Notes: a model not told the origin generated them from the sequence alone. Shown: positions 33,026 through 47,346, counted from the stretch's first letter. The stretch is 55,859 nucleotides of DNA from Mesaphorura yosii (GCA_009869945.1 WIXG01000441.1:1-55859), one strand, 5' to 3'. Numbers and translations are program-made.

Positions 33026-36000
33026 ATGTCTTCATCTTCGGAGGAAGAGACTGAAGTCCGAGACCAGCTGTTCGTTGTGAAGGAGCCGCCTATTAATGTG
33101 GAGGTCTTGGACACAAGTGATGACGGGGGAGAGGGAAGTGGCAGCAGCATAAATGACGATGAAGATCCCACAGACTCTTCAAGCGAAGGAAAACAGTCAG
33201 AAGATGAGGATCAAGCAGAGGCAAAGGCGGTAATGGGTCTTGTACGGGAGGCGGGTGGAGGTGACGAGAGGGAAGACGTGTATGAGGATTCTTCTGAAAC
33301 CTCAGCGCAACACGAATTTGAACAAGCGGACGCCGAGTCGGGAGTTGAGAGTCCCGAAGCAAAGCAAGGCAATCTTCAGATTGATGAACAAATAGACGAT
33401 GAACATGAATCCATTTCTTCGGTTGGTAGAGAAAATGAAAATGATGACGAAGACGACCAAGACAAAGAGGAGGAGGTAGACGGCCAACGAGAAGCCACGG
33501 TATTAGGAAGCGCCAATACATCAAAGCCAAAACGAAGACGAAACGAAGAGTTTGATGATGACGTAGAATTTGACGAGGAGCGACTGGAAGATGATGATTA
33601 TGACCTGCTCGAGGAAAACTTGGGAGTTAAAGTTTTGGTGAGTTTATGTGCAAGTCCTTTTAACGTCATGAACTCCATAAATTCTCAAGCCTAATTAATT
33701 AATTTAATTTTACGTTGTAGAGAAAGTTCAAACGTGTTCGACGAATTGTGGACGATGACTCTTCAGAAGATGGAAATGCAGGAAAACGGAACGAGCGTGA
33801 CATAATTGCGGGACATTTATTTGACGGCGCTGATGAAGATGTAAAAAGAGCTCGTAAACAACCGTAAACTACAAAAATTGTAAACCTTTTTGACAAAGAA
33901 TGAAAATGTTTCGATGCAGGAGGGTCCGAGTCACCTGACCCAGCAGAGTGCAGAACGCCGATTGGACCTTTATGGCTCCGAGGAATCAGGCATGGAAGAT
34001 GACGAGGACGACTTTATTGTGGACGACAACAACGTGCCGTTCGCACGAAGTCAAAGTCGTCAGCGGGGTCTGCGGGGTGTGTCTTACGAAGACAATGCGG
34101 CACTGCTAGAGGCGCAAGACGTATTTGGCTGCGACTTTGACTACGGAGAATTGCATCAGTATAGCAGTGGGTCTGAGGATTCAATTAGCGGAGACGAGGG
34201 CGACGGGGAAATGCGAGGAAGACGGCGCCGTCGGGTTCCTGTCAAACCGATCCGCGAAGTCTACGAGCCGGCACAACTGGAGCGGTTCGGCATTTCGGAG
34301 GAGAACGATCGGATCTGGCAGATGGACGTACCTGAGCGGTTCCAGCGGAGACTCGTGCCCTTGGAGTCTGCAGATACGGAGGAGTTGGAGGAAGAAGCGG
34401 AGTGGATACTTGAGCACTATTTCAAGGAGCAAGAAATATGTGAAGGTGACAGGCTTTTGAAGGAAAACATTATAACCGTGTTGGATTACATTTGCAACGA
34501 GAAGTACGAAGTGCCTTACATCGCAATGTACAAGCGTGACGAGATTTCACCGTACATGGCGGAAGAGGTCCAGTGCTGGAAGGTGTACGAGGCGGACTCT
34601 GCCTTCCGCTCCTTCAATGCCAAGAAGGGAAAACTGTTGCAACTCGCCAGAAACGTCCAGCAGCATCAGGGCTCTATCGTGGTTGCTCGCGGCACCATCC
34701 CCGAAGACATGCACGTCATGAAGGACGAGTACATTGAGCGCATGACAGACTTCCGACGACTGGACCAAGTGAATGACATGACAGCCCACATCCACCTTGC
34801 CTACGAGCAGGAGCTGCACGACATGAGAGAGGCCCGCAGCAAGAACAGAAAAAAGAAGACGAGGAACGACTCGGGAGCTGGCTCAGGAGATGAGGCCCCA
34901 GAGGAGGAGGCAGAAGAAGAACCGAAGGAGATTACTGAGCCCGAGAGACGGTTCAAGAAGTCGAGTTCGGTTAGTAGGTATGGTCTCTACCGCCGCGCTG
35001 GGCTGGGGCAGTTGGTGGCCGCTTTCGGAATCCCCGTCGTCAAGTTAGGAGAAAGCATGCGAGACGGGTACTGCCGCTTCGAAATCGAAACTCCGAACCG
35101 AGCACCGGTCGACGTAGCGGCCGAATACAAACATTTGGGGTCAGTTTTATTGTGTCTGTCGTACTTGTGCGTGAGTCGTGGTATCGGTATCGTGACATTG
35201 ACATGCTGATATTACAGAAATTGGTCGAGTGGTCTCGCGGCACTTGAGGTTGCAAAATTCATGCTGGCTACGGAAATCTCCAAAGACTTCCTGGTTCGTC
35301 AGGCGGTACGGGCGATAGTCTTCAAGAAAGCGAGGTTGACTGCCTACCCGACCACCAAAGGATTCATGCAGATTGACGAGAACCACCCTGTCTACAGGTC
35401 AGGTGACATGTGGACTTCCCAACCCAGAGTCCACGTCATGGTATGTATTACGGTGTCAGCAACGGTCTGACTTATTGTTTTTCTCTTCAGCTGGAAGTAC
35501 TTGAAGGACAAGCCGGTGAGCGAGTTGAAGGGGGACGAGTTCCTTAAACTGGCGATGGCCGAGGATGACAAGCTCCTGATCATCAAGCTGGGTGAGAACA
35601 TCGTTGGCAGGGAGGGACCTTTCGTTGACGAATTCCTGGAGTTCTGCAAAGACGTGAGCTTAATTGACAAATGAGAACACGCTACAACTCCTTCAATTGT
35701 CGCGTGCCATTTTGGACTGGATACTCTGATGCATTGCAGGATTCGTACTCAGCGGTATCTAATTTGTGGAACAAGGAACGGGAGGCGGCTGGACGCATGG
35801 CGCTGGAAAAATTTCTCATTCCGGACCTGAGGAAGGAGCTGCGAGCCAAACTGGTGGAAGACGCAAAGGCATACGTGGCGAAGGAGTGCACGGACAAATT
35901 CGCAAGAATGATTGAGGTGGCACGATTTATTTAGCAAGGAGTGTTGTGCTCTCTTCCATGGAGCTCTTTTCTTGTTCCGTTAGGAAGCTCCTTATCGCAT

Positions 36001-39000
36001 CCGGCTTGTCGGGCAGGACCACGACGGACGTGCGTGGAGTGGTTGTCGCGTGCTGGCTGTTGCCTACTCCGAGGCGCCTGAAGCAGTTGTCTACGTTTGT
36101 GTCCTCGGGGAGCATGGAAATTTGCTGAACTACACCAAACTGAAGCACCTTATGCACACGTGGAACGAACACAAGGTCGAGAGAGCGGACGGTCAAGAGG
36201 TGGTCATAGCTCACGTTCTGATTTCTCGTTTCAGGACTCCGACATGAATGAGTTGGGTCGGCTGTTGATGACAACCATGCCGCACATCGTGGCCGTCGCA
36301 GGCGGTTCGCGGAAGGCGCGCTCGATTCGATACGAGCTTTGCGAAGTGGTGAAGCAGATTAAGGCCAAGTGCGCGCAGGGACCGACGGATGACGACGAGA
36401 AGGAAGAAGACGACTTCGAGAGATTCAGGGCCCACTTCGACTCGGAGATCCCGGTCAAGATTTTTGATCCCCAAATCGCCAAACTGTACGCGGCTTCAAG
36501 TGACTCGAAGGTGGGCAAGATCAATCATGTCGCTGTCAATCGTGTGTAATTGTTAACTGACACAGTCGCCACATGTGAATTTTTTCAGTCGGAGTTTCCA
36601 GATTTCCCCATCGCAATGAAGGAGGCCATCTCGCTCGGTCGTAAGATTCAGGATCCGCTCTGCGAAGTTGCCCAACTCTGCAATTTCGACCAGGACATTT
36701 TGTCGCTGCACCTCCACCCTCTTCAGGTGCACGTTGTGCAAATTCTACGCTTGAAGGTCAAGTCAAAAGGCCAGAAGGATTAAAAATTTTGTGTTGTTGC
36801 AGTCCCAAGTCTCGGAGGACGCTCTGCTGTTGCAATTGTACGTGCAGATGACTCGGGTCGTGAGCGCCGTAGGCGTCTACATAAACGAGGTCGTGTTCCA
36901 ACATCACAAAAGACAACTGGTTCAGTTCTGCCCTGGCTTTGGACCAGCCAAAGCACAAGGTCTAATCAAGGTACAAGTGGCAATACACGCTCGTGCCTTT
37001 TAGAGTGAGAAATTTAGACCCTTAACTGCACATGTTTGTCTTTACTACTGACACATTAGTTGATGAGCACCAGGAATAAAAAGTTGGAGAACAGGGCTCA
37101 GCTGATCGACCGATACAAGTTTGGGCCGACTATCTTCGTCAACTGTGCTGGCTTCATTAAAATTTCTCCACAAGAACTGAGTGATGAAGCTTTTATTGAA
37201 AGGATGGACACAATGAGGATCCAGTAAGATCAAAACTAAAGTGACGACTCATATAATATTCCTAATTAGACATTTAATTCAATTGTTTTGTTTCATTTCT
37301 TTGTTTCAATTTATTTTCAGCCCACAGGTGTACGAGCTGCTCAGAAAGATTGCCTTGTCTCTCATTTCGGAGGATGACGAAGAGGAGCAGGATGAGGACT
37401 CGATAATGCCTCATGTGGCGGTGGAGGAGCTCTTGAAGGACCCCGAGAGACTCGAGAGCGTAGACAAGGAGGCGCTCATTATGAGACTGAGTGCAGAGGT
37501 TTGTGTTCAGAATTGCTACAGAAGCAAGAGGAGATAGTGTTTCTATGATGTATGGTTTATCAGGGGAGCAAAAACCCACGTGCGACCGTAGAAATTATCT
37601 TTAACGAGGTGCGCGAGCACTTCCGCGACCCCCGGCCTGACATGCGGTTCCTGGATAGGGAGGAGGAATTCTTTCTGCTCGCAAGGGAGACACCAGACAC
37701 GTTCTACGTCGGTAAACTCGTCACTGCCACCGTGATCGGTAAGCTAAATACCACTTTGAATTAAACTTCATGTTATCCTAACCCAACCTATTGTTCGTGT
37801 CGCAGAGATTGTTCGAGACTGGGATGAGACTGAGATTATGAACTCGCAGCCTGTTCGAGTCGGCCGAGTCCTCCAGGACTTGTACAAATGCTCTGTCTGC
37901 CTCCGCGACAACTTTACTTACGACCAGGTAAATAGAAAAACAATGTTGTCCGGATGCTGGTGGCTGAAGTGAGTGACGGTTGTTGTGATGGCAGGCTTGG
38001 AGTCACCCTGACAAGCCCACAGCGTGTCCGGGACGTCCGCTGTACATCAAGCTGATGGTGGAGAACGAGGTACCCGGGGAGCTGGACCTGCACAACCTCA
38101 CCGACAAGAAGGCGGCTGACTCGACGGGCGTGGTCAATCCCGAGACGCGCGTGGTGCCCGGGCAGACAATCCACTGCCGCATCTGCGAGGTCGACTACGC
38201 CAAGTTCCTGGTCAAGTGCAGCTCGCGCTCCTCCGACCTTGCGAACTCGGAGTACAGACGGGAGAAGGACCCGTACTACGACCAGGAGAGGGAAGACAGG
38301 GAGCTGCAGAAGGCGACAGAGGAAAAGCAGAGGGCGCAAAAGGCAGCACAGATTTACACCAAGAGACACATCGTCCACCCGTCCTTCAAAAATATCTCGT
38401 ACGGAGAGAGCGAGAAGTTGATGGAGCTCATGGAGCAGGGCGAGGTCATCGTCCGACCTTCCAGCAAGGTAGACTAGACACGGTGTGTCAGCCCCAAATC
38501 CGATCTGCTTGCATTACTAATTACGAGTGTTGGGAGCAGGGAGTGGACCACCTGACGGTCACTTGGAAGGTTGCTGACGGTGTGTGCCAGCACGTGGACG
38601 TTATCGAGAGACACAAAGAGTCTGCCTTCACCCTGGGAAAAAAGTTAATCATTCAGGATGAAGAATTCGAGGACTTGGACGAAATTGTTGCACGGTGCGC
38701 GGTTTAAATCTCCAATTCAGGATTGAGAGCTTGTCATTTCACTTTTATGTCGTCTTCAGATTCATAAATCCGTTGGCTGCCAACGCACGGGAGATTCTCA
38801 GCCACAAATGCTACAACCATCGCTTTTGTGGGGCAGAGAAGAAGCTGGTTGAGGACCAACTCCGCGAACAACAACAAAAGAATCCGAACAAAATCCACTA
38901 CGTTCTCTACGCCGCCAAGATCTATCCGGGAAAATTTGTGATTGCTTTCTTGCCTGGTCAGAACGTGCACTACGAGTACGTCACAGTGCTCGAGCACGGC

Positions 39001-39945
39001 TTCAAGTTCAGACACCTGGTCTTTGGCTCCTTCGAAGGGACTCTCAAGTGGTTCAAGGAGCACTACAACGAGCCTCCACCACCACCCCAGCCCACCATGC
39101 CAATGCTTTTGGCCAACTTTGCATTTCCGAGGGTTCCTGCTTTGGTTTTACCACCTCCGCCACGAAGTAAGTCATTCATCATTGCTGTATTGCGTTGCCT
39201 CTTACCTTTCGATTGTTCGGTGCAGGCGTGCTCTCGACGTACGGGGAGTGTGGTTCCAGGAGCTTCATGGGAGGAATGACTCGCCTTGCCGGCAGTCTGC
39301 CTCGAAACTTCCTCCAAACCCCGTGCGTCACTCTGTTCTCCGTATCTGCAACGGTGAGCTCTCTTGCTCTCTGCGGTCTTCTGGTGTCACGCTGCTTATG
39401 TAATTTTGTACTTTGCAGCCGTACACGCCGTCTGGGATCACTCCGCAAATCACGCCGCTCCAGCACGCAGCTCAAAGCAAACCACTGTTTCCACCGCTGC
39501 CAGCTCCTGGGACTTCTTTGTCTTTCGCTTACCGACCAAGATTAACTTCGGGCGTTTGCGCGTCCATCCGACAGAGGTTAGACGATCGGTGATATGCTAC
39601 CCAGACGAATGACTGAATTGGGCCTGAATTATGTTGTACAGAGCTGTGAGCGGAGCAAACGCCGTGCCCCTGCCGTCGGAGGTTCTGGGTACAGGGTTCC
39701 GGCAGGCAGCCGAGTCGTGGGCACGAATGCAGCAGCGGAGTCGAGCCCCGACGTACACGGCCAGCGTCGTGGATTCGAACGTCTCGGCCAACCAGTCAAC
39801 GGACACGGACTGCTCACCGTTCGAGGACCCGACTCGCTGTGGCTCGGCGAGTGTGGGGTCCACTCCGCACACGTCGTACACTCCGTGCTCGATGGTCATG
39901 GACAGCTCCCGTGCAGGCAGCAACTCGCCTCCGTACGTCGACTGA
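33026..39945 (+). CDS. SPT6: SPT6 histone chaperone and transcription elongation factor
   Basis: Twenty exons: 33026..33637, 33721..33840, 33920..35139, 35218..35397, 35491..35653, 35740..35916, 35984..36175, 36235..36510, 36589..36726, 36803..36970, 37060..37223, 37321..37498, 37564..37738, 37806..37927, 37995..38468, 38540..38694, 38760..39166, 39226..39353, 39419..39576 and 39642..39945; about 1836 residues (human 1726). In order: acidic N terminus with [18 protein letters not shown] and the IWS1-binding FGCDFDYGE; Tex-like helical core; YqgF-like domain; helix-hairpin-helix ([24 protein letters not shown]); S1 region; and tandem SH2 ([28 protein letters not shown]). The C terminus is Thr/Ser/Pro-rich. 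Exon 7 ends at 36175 because this keeps conserved spacing. AATAAA is at 40019. Confidence 0.93.
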
Positions 39946-40018
39946 TTCATTATGTGCTACTTTGCCTCACTCAGTATCTGTTGTCTTCTGTAAAGTAGTA
40001 GTGATATCGTAGAGCAAC

Positions 40019-40024
40019 AATAAA
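40019..40024 (+). terminator. Poly(A) signal of SPT6
   Basis: AATAAA about 75 nt past the SPT6 stop codon. Confidence 0.5.
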
Positions 40025-41439
40025 GTAGAGAAGTGCTGTTGTTAGAAACCATGATGAAACATTTATTGACACTAATCAAATGAACGGGAGAGATTCGTCG
40101 CTTAGACAAGCGCCTTGTTCCTTAATACAGGCTTGCTCAAATGAGTGGAATTCTACGCATTGCCTTATCACAACACAAATCACAAAGTCTAGAAGCAGAA
40201 ACCGAAACAAGCAGTTCACAAATCTCACTTTGTCAAGACCCAAACGTCGTGTGCTTTTGGCATTCTAAAGTTTGGCGATGGGATTTCGAGAGCTAGTCTC
40301 CAAATCTCAAGTCCAGCCCAGAGAGCCGCGACAAAATGGGTGAAAGAGGAACAAAAGTCGAGAGCACTAATCAACAAGCCAACGGCGGGTTGGAAATGAT
40401 TGGTCACATTACAAATCACATGGAAGATTGTAAATGGTTAACCTCTCCAGCGTAGCATCAGCATTAAGTTAATTTAAGCAGCCAAAGTCCACAGACTTGG
40501 ATAATTAGTTAATTGATTGGTTGACATTAAAGCAATTAAGAGTTTGTTATCCTAGTTGACAATCACTTGACACCAGACAGTTTTGGTTGCAATTAGTTGA
40601 CATGAGCTAATCTATGAGCATGCGGACTCGAGAGAGATTCTGTTGAGACTGAACACTGGTTCTTCGTCCAAACTAAATTTATCCAACACTCAGCATTCGA
40701 CATTTGTACAATTCGTTCCTGTCTTCAGGTCAAGCGCCCAACTAACACACTTGTACACTAAAGCCTGCAAATGCAAAGTTAATGAGATGGAGTTTCGATT
40801 GACATGCGTACAAATTACAAATTACAAACACGAGATCCTTAATTGTAGATTAGAGTTTACAAGTTGGAATCGAGTTGATTGTGTGTGGCAGCCAGCCTGC
40901 AACACAATTAAGTACCTCATTAACCTCATCACTTAGCAATTAACCTACAGCCTATCTTCCATCTAATCTCACATGTACGTACGCGCAAAAAGGAGACTCG
41001 AGACCGAAGAAGCCGAGATCGAATTCGAAGCAAAGAAAACCTTCCACACTCGGACTCTGCGTTTTAGCACTCAATGTACGCCAAGATGATGGACTAAAGC
41101 TTCAAAGCTATGCGAATTACTAGTCTAACTGGTAAAATGAGGATTCAGATCACTCGCAGTTTACTTTTAGAAAAGTGAAGCTCTCTTCTATTTAAACTGA
41201 CTCCGAGTAGAAAAGCTATGAACGGTACGAGAAACGTGGTTAGGAAAAGATGCAAAAGGAAATGTTGATTAGTCCGAAGAATCGATTCTGATTGGTTGAT
41301 TGTGAAGAAAGATGAAGTTATTGTTGAGTGTGATGGACTTTTGGGCGACCGGGGTCGCATGCCTCTCCCCTCCGCTCCTCTCCTCGTGAGTTTACAAGAC
41401 CGTCGAAACTTCGATCAGCAGGGGCTCGGGCTTCAATTG
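40025..41439. other. Convergent intergenic region, no gene seen
   Basis: About 1.4 kb, AT-rich, between SPT6 (+) and the tetraspanin (-). Part is presumably tetraspanin 3' UTR; a minus-strand AATAAA occurs near 40057. No coding signal. Confidence 0.45.
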
Positions 41440-42621
41440 CTATGCTTCTTCGCCAATGTTGCGAATGAAACACAGCGAAAACAAAATCCCAAGAATCTAA
41501 GAACACAACCGGAAACAAGAATTAAAATCAATATTTCGAGGCGGACTTGAAAGAGGGTGGAACATACTTGCAGAATGGCAAATCCTCCGCTGGCCGCCGC
41601 AATGATGCAAGTCAGCAACCCAAAGTACTCGCTGATCTTTGTCCAGCATCCCTGTCAAGGCAATCGACACAAATTAATACAAGAGTACGAGTTGATTGTT
41701 CCTCACTCCGATAATTCTTCACCTGTGAGTATCTTCCGTCCGGGGGTGGTCCGAATGACGACGGCTGGTATTCCGGCTCCGAGTATGGACTCTGGCATTT
41801 TTCTGGGTTCTTTGGTGGAGGTCGTTTCCAGGCGTCGTCGACCGGGTAGAAGTCGTCTTCGGGGACGCAGCAGGTTGTTGGGTAGTCGAAGCCACGTCGT
41901 CCACCCTGCTGCTGGTTCTTCTTTTGCTGTTGGTTGTAGCCGCCCTGGCCGGGCACCCGTCTGTTGAGGATGTTTTCGTAGTCCTTGTCGTCCTGAATCC
42001 CGCAGCATTTCATGGAGAACTGGATGTAGTTGACCGCCTCGGTGAAGAGCTGATGCTCGGCTGCAGACGAGTTGAACCGCTCCTGGAAGTTGTTTCGCAT
42101 CCCGCTCCGGATCTCGCTCGAGTTCTTGGAGGAGAAGTGGCAGTACACGCACCCCAGAGCGATCGCCGCCTCGGCGAAGCAGATTATGATCAGGAAAAAG
42201 ATGTACAGCCCGATCATGCATTTCGAATTTTGCCTAAAGGAAACAGTCCACGATAAGTGACCAAAGGACACACTATAAGTCAGTTGGCTTACAGAGCGCC
42301 GCAGCATCCGAAGAATCCAACAAAGAGGATGAGTCCGCCAAGTCCAATGATGGCGTAGGAGGCGTAGAAGAGGAGCTCTGGAGGATACTTCTCCGGGTGG
42401 ATGTTGAGGAGTGTGTACATGTATTCGTACGTCTTGTCATAAATCAACAGACCGCCAAGTGCAGTGAAAGCGATCCCAGAAACCTGCAAATATGCCAATC
42501 AATTGCCACTCAAATCGCGAATAAATGCAAAGGTCCAAGCGCGAGGAAGACCTACCCAGAAGAGGATGTTGTAGAGGATGACGAACACCTTTGAGCACGC
42601 GTGGCCACAGCACGCAGACAT
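41440..42621 (-). CDS. Tetraspanin
   Basis: Five exons, 42556..42621, 42293..42483, 41723..42233, 41568..41651 and 41440..41496, give about 302 residues. Four transmembrane segments are present; the last is completed by the 57-nt final exon (ILGILFSLCFIRNIG). The large extracellular loop has the diagnostic CCG (QFSMKCCGIQDD), then TTCCVPEDD, EKCQSP and GCWTKI, giving the paired cysteines of the family. Between CCG and TTCC lies a Gln/Gly/Arg-rich insertion, and between TTCC and GCW a Pro-rich one, so the loop is longer than usual. The short start MSACCGHACSKVFVILYNIL fits palmitoylated N-terminal cysteines. Role: organiser of membrane protein complexes; partner unknown. Confidence 0.9.
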
Positions 42622-45600
42622 CTTGACTCGATTCAGAAACTAATTACCACTCGGGAAAGAATGCGGTTGATGCGTCCACTCGACGAATGAAGAAAAGAAG
42701 CACTCTGAGAGTGAAGAATACAGGAATCTTGTCCACGTCAATCTGCTCACTGTTTAGCCGTCCATGCGAGTGAGGGCTGCAAGATTTGCAAAGGATGACT
42801 ACACAAGCTTGAGACATGACAAAAGCAAGAGTTGACAATAAAATTATCTCTCTCATCCCTTCAGTTTATGGAGCTGAGTTTCTGAGAAGAGATAATTTAA
42901 GAGATTCTTGACTTATGCGCCAGTCGTGCTTGAAGTGTTTACGTTTCTTGTTTAGGATTGGGGGCATGACGGCATGAGTCACGTCGAGTCTGTGCAATGT
43001 TTACGTTAACAAGCTAAAACTGTCAATTGCCACACTAAATCATCTCAAATCTCGCAACTCACAAGTCGTAATTTTAGCCATGGCATAAAACTGAGTCAGA
43101 GGCTGCTGGAACAAAGAGAGTCAAGTCAGGCAGTCAAAGGCCGTGATCTGTTGGCTCGGCTGGGGCGAATCGTGGCTGAAGCGAGGGAGCGTGAGAACGG
43201 GCCAGGATTCTCCAGTGCATCCACGCTCGCTCTCACTGTAGCCTGTTACATAATGCACGGCCTTCATTCGTTGATGGAGATCTACTTTTCAGAGCGCAGC
43301 ATCTTTGCTCTCGATTCGTGGCCCTGCTGGTCCACGAAGTATCGATCAGCGCGCACTCCGACTCCGAATCGGGTCTTGTGCGCATCTCGCCTACCTTCCT
43401 CTCACTCCTATAACACAAGCCTGTCGCTCTTACCAACTTTGTTACCACGCTAGTCAAGCCAGCCAAGAGGAAAGCTCTAAAAATACGACTCACCTACTTA
43501 CTTACACGACTTAAAGCACTGCACGACACGCACTGTGCTCAGTCAAATGCCAAATCACGAATGTAATCTAAATCGAGCACCAATCGATCGCTGCCTGTCC
43601 AGAACGCAATCAAAACAGCATAAATCCCAATCAGACACTCGCACGCACACACTGCCCAATAAACATAAAACGATGGAACATCGCAAATCGCACTCATGCT
43701 CACGGAACGTCTGAAATTGTGCTGATTGATTGCGCTTTGCAATCAAGGCGATTGGTCTATTTTGGGTCCAGTGTCCATGAACCCTGTCCGACGCCCAACC
43801 ACCCGCCGCCGTGGCTTTTGTCTTAAAGGCCATGACATTTGACACACGCCCAGTCAGCACTCCCTATCAGTCGTGCTGCGTAATTAAGGCGATGAGCGGC
43901 GTGGTTAAATGTCAGTCGGTCGGAAATAGAACGAAGCCAGAAGCTTAGAAGTGTGCTTGGCAAGAGAGTCAAGTGCAATCTGCGTGTGCATGCATGAGTT
44001 CCGATCGTTTTTGGCAGCGCAGGATTGCAATTAATGCATCCGCATTCACACTTGCACGCGGGCGGCTGGAATGCAACAGGCGACGTCGGCCTGTTTAGTC
44101 GACTGATAGTGCTCATGCGGCAACGAAGCCTAAGCGTGGTCTCTCTGGTCTGGCGGAAGGAAGCTGGTGTCTGATTTCACTCCGGAGATAATGCACAAAG
44201 AACACAGGTCCGAGCCAGACCAGGGTTGCATTGACAGAGTGCAGTGCGTACTTCATTCTGCAGTGCACAGTTGCAATGATTCTAATGGAATGGGTTGCCC
44301 TTTCACGGCCCGCTGGCACGCGATGGCGATGGGGAGGTTTCCCTTAATCAAAGTGCACCCATTTCGCCTGTTCCGTTTAATCAAAGTTCATGCTCATGGC
44401 CCCATAAAGAGTGAGCAAATGTCAGGATCGATCCAGATAGCAGCAGCCCGTTACGAGCTATGAATCACCGATTCCTCACGCCTCGATGAGTGATCAATAC
44501 TTTTGTGCGTATGCAAGCGAGTACTAAAATTAGGATGCATGATGCCCAAGATACAGTCGTGGTTCATAAATTCATTCACACCCTTCCGCACATTTCTCGT
44601 GCCTCTCCTCGTTATTTGGCATTGGCATTGGCTGCCCCACGCACGCACAACGCGCTCGATCTGTCAGCGAATGCCTTATGAAAACTCTACTTGTACTCAT
44701 CCCTCGCTTCATTATACCGCTGTCAACCGTAAACTAGTACACTAATATGCATGAACGATGGACGTTGATGTCGAGAGCCGTAATTGGTAATTGCGAGCTT
44801 GTAATCTTACCTGAATGGATTCAGAGGCCAATCCACCGAAAACACTCGTGACTCGTCTCACTTTCTTCCTGTCCACTTTCACTGTCCACTCACTCTCCCA
44901 ATGCAGCCAGTCGGAGTTGGTGACCCCTGACCTCCTCCCTTGGCTTTAACTAACAGAGTGGAGCGTGCGTGTGCTGTGAGGGTTCGATGGAATGTGAGTG
45001 TTTGAGTGCGAGTTGAAGATTTATGCGTTCTCGGGGAAGGCGAGTCTGGGCGCTCCCTTCTGAACCTCAGCGAGCAAGGAGCAGGGAACGAGTGCGCTCT
45101 GTTCTGCTTCCGACTCCAACCACTTTCCCGTCCATGCACTCGACGACACGAGCACTTTCTTCTCCCGACGCTGCTGCTCCTCTCCACGACTCGATGAGAT
45201 CTCCAGCATCACACAAAACACAGCATCTCCACAACGCAGCCAGAACTGAGTTTATTTTATGCCCTGGTCGGGCATTACTTGAACAACGCACTCGTGTCAC
45301 TCGTGTTGTGTGCCAGCCTCGGCCCTGACAACGCACAGCAACGCAGAACAACGCAACTGCAACCTAACTCGAAAGTGCTACTGAATGAACGTGTCAATGC
45401 TCGACATTGATGAGCTCCAAGGCGTCCAACACAAGGAAGCAGTGGACTGAGAAGGAATTAAGACCTTGCTTCGTCGAGCAACCAGAAACCGAGTTCCTTC
45501 CTTCCCAGCTAAAATATCAATGCGCAATGCCCCGACTCGAGTCAACGCACGCTGGAATCATGGAATGGAATTACAAGATCAAACCGATGAGTTTATTTCC

Positions 45601-46185
45601 AGATAAGAATTAGAATATTTGAAGAATTGCAATAACAGACAGCCAATTTCGATTTTCAATGCCAGTTTACACATCGCCCCCGCCGGAAAAGAAAAGAGCC
45701 TGAACGGCTACTCAGCTACAGCGGTTTTCACCGTGCTGGGCACTCGATCTAGCATCTCGGTCAAAAGGTGAAACGACTCGATCTAGGAAAACTCGAACTG
45801 AAGGCTCGAAAAGACTCGACCGCGTTCGCTCGCCACACGCCAACGCACCGACTCTCGCAACAACGCCTGGCACTCTGGCCAACTCCGCTTACAGCAGAAC
45901 GCCACTGCAACGGACATCAATCAAACATTATTCTTTGACATCAAAAAGCTAAGAAATACACATGAATACAACGCATTGATATTTGAGTATACTTCCATCT
46001 GACACTAACCTACCACCACAATTTGTACCTCTCGTTAGGTCTAGAACTTCTTAAATTTTAAAATTATCTTTACAATTAAAAACGTACTAATAGAAAGAAA
46101 ATATGATCTTAAGTTTAAGTGTATACATTCTCCAATTTCTATACCTTCTGCCCTTCCAAACCACCACAAATTTCGCTTTAGAGCC
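42622..46185. other. 3.6-kb stretch without a recognised gene
   Basis: Lies between the tetraspanin start (-) and the SRSF2 stop codon (-). Many short open frames occur on both strands, none with a domain, signal of splicing or credible composition. A motif like ACTCGATCTAG occurs twice near 45746-45785. It may contain the tetraspanin promoter, the SRSF2 3' UTR and non-coding RNA. Confidence 0.4.
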
Positions 46186-47346
46186 TCAATCTTTGTCACT
46201 TTGATTGCCCGACGGAGATCGCGAACGACGAGGCGAGCCAGACGGAGACTTGGAGGCTTTCCGTATTTCTTCGTCATCAGGAGACCTGCAATGCCAATGA
46301 TAGCTTCAGTGAGAAAATTCGGTTTTGTGATGTCGGTATTGCCAGGAAACTCGCGTGGTTTCATCTTTCATACCTGGAACGTGACCTTCTTGCTGGTGAC
46401 TTGGAGCGCGGAGAACGAGATCTCTTGTCTTGCGTGTCAGATGTCTCCCGTTTAGGCTTCGCAGCTGAAGGCGAGCCAGAGCGGGACTTCGAAAGAGACC
46501 GACGCTTGCGACGATCGCCAGAACTGAAGCATGACATAGTTGTGGTTCAGTGGTTAATGTATCATGTCAAAAACAAAAGGGAGGTTTGAGGGAATTTACC
46601 GAGAGCGTCTGCTACGACGGTCACGATCGCCCGACCTAGAGCGTCTTCTCTCACGGGACCTGGAACGCCTCCTTCCGCCACCACCGCCTCCCCCACGCCT
46701 CTGTGGCGAGGCTGGTCTGCCATATCTACGCGTAATAACTAATTACTTATAACGGTTTCTTAAGTTTTTAAACTAAATTGATGATTTGATTGATCTTTGG
46801 TTGCTGATTGCCTTTATCGCTAAGTCTTACCCATACCTTGCAGTCTGAACTCGAAGTTCCCTTCCATCAAGCATTCGACCATCCAACGAACTGCAATTGA
46901 ATGCAAATTAAATTGCACAAATGGTAAATACTGTGAATACACATAGACCATCATACCTCATTGCATCTTCGGCATCTCTCCGATCGTAGAAGCTAAACAA
47001 CCATAGTAAATCATATAATATACCTAATTCAGTAACGAGACTTACAGCAAAGTAGACACGTCACAGAATAGCTCACCGAACAAAAGCGAAGCCTCGAGAT
47101 TCTCTTGTCCATCTGTCTCTCGGAATGTACACGTCCCCAACGTCACCTATTAAAACAAGCAAGCCAGAAATCAAACTGTTGATTGGATCACTGATTTGAT
47201 TCGGTCTTTGGGGAAGTAAACAAATTACCGTATTTTTCAAAGACGCGTCGCAAATCGTCCGGCGTAGTTCTGTAGGTCAGGTTGTCCACTTTCAGGGACA
47301 CCATGCCCTCAATCTTAGGTGGAGGTTTTCCGTACGTGAAGCTCAT
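46186..47346 (-). CDS. SRSF2: SRSF2 (SC35) splicing factor
   Basis: Seven exons, 47229..47346, 47077..47146, 46957..46992, 46837..46890, 46600..46725, 46374..46523 and 46186..46285, give about 217 residues (human 221). One RRM: start [23 protein letters not shown]2 as [11 protein letters not shown]1 as SRGFAFVRF, then RDAEDAM and [22 protein letters not shown] Gly-rich hinge precedes an Arg/Ser domain with many RS, RRS and SRS elements, ending GNQSDKD. It binds exonic enhancers in pre-mRNA in the nucleus and recruits U1/U2 components. All introns are short GT-AG. Confidence 0.92.

Noticed and set aside
36200..36234. A 35-nt intron in SPT6
   Set aside because: An upstream donor at 36176 gives a 59-nt intron in the same phase and matches the spacing of vertebrate SPT6 better.
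42644..42856. Signal-peptide-like open frame upstream of the tetraspanin
   Set aside because: Short, lies in the expected 5' leader, and has no convincing continuation.
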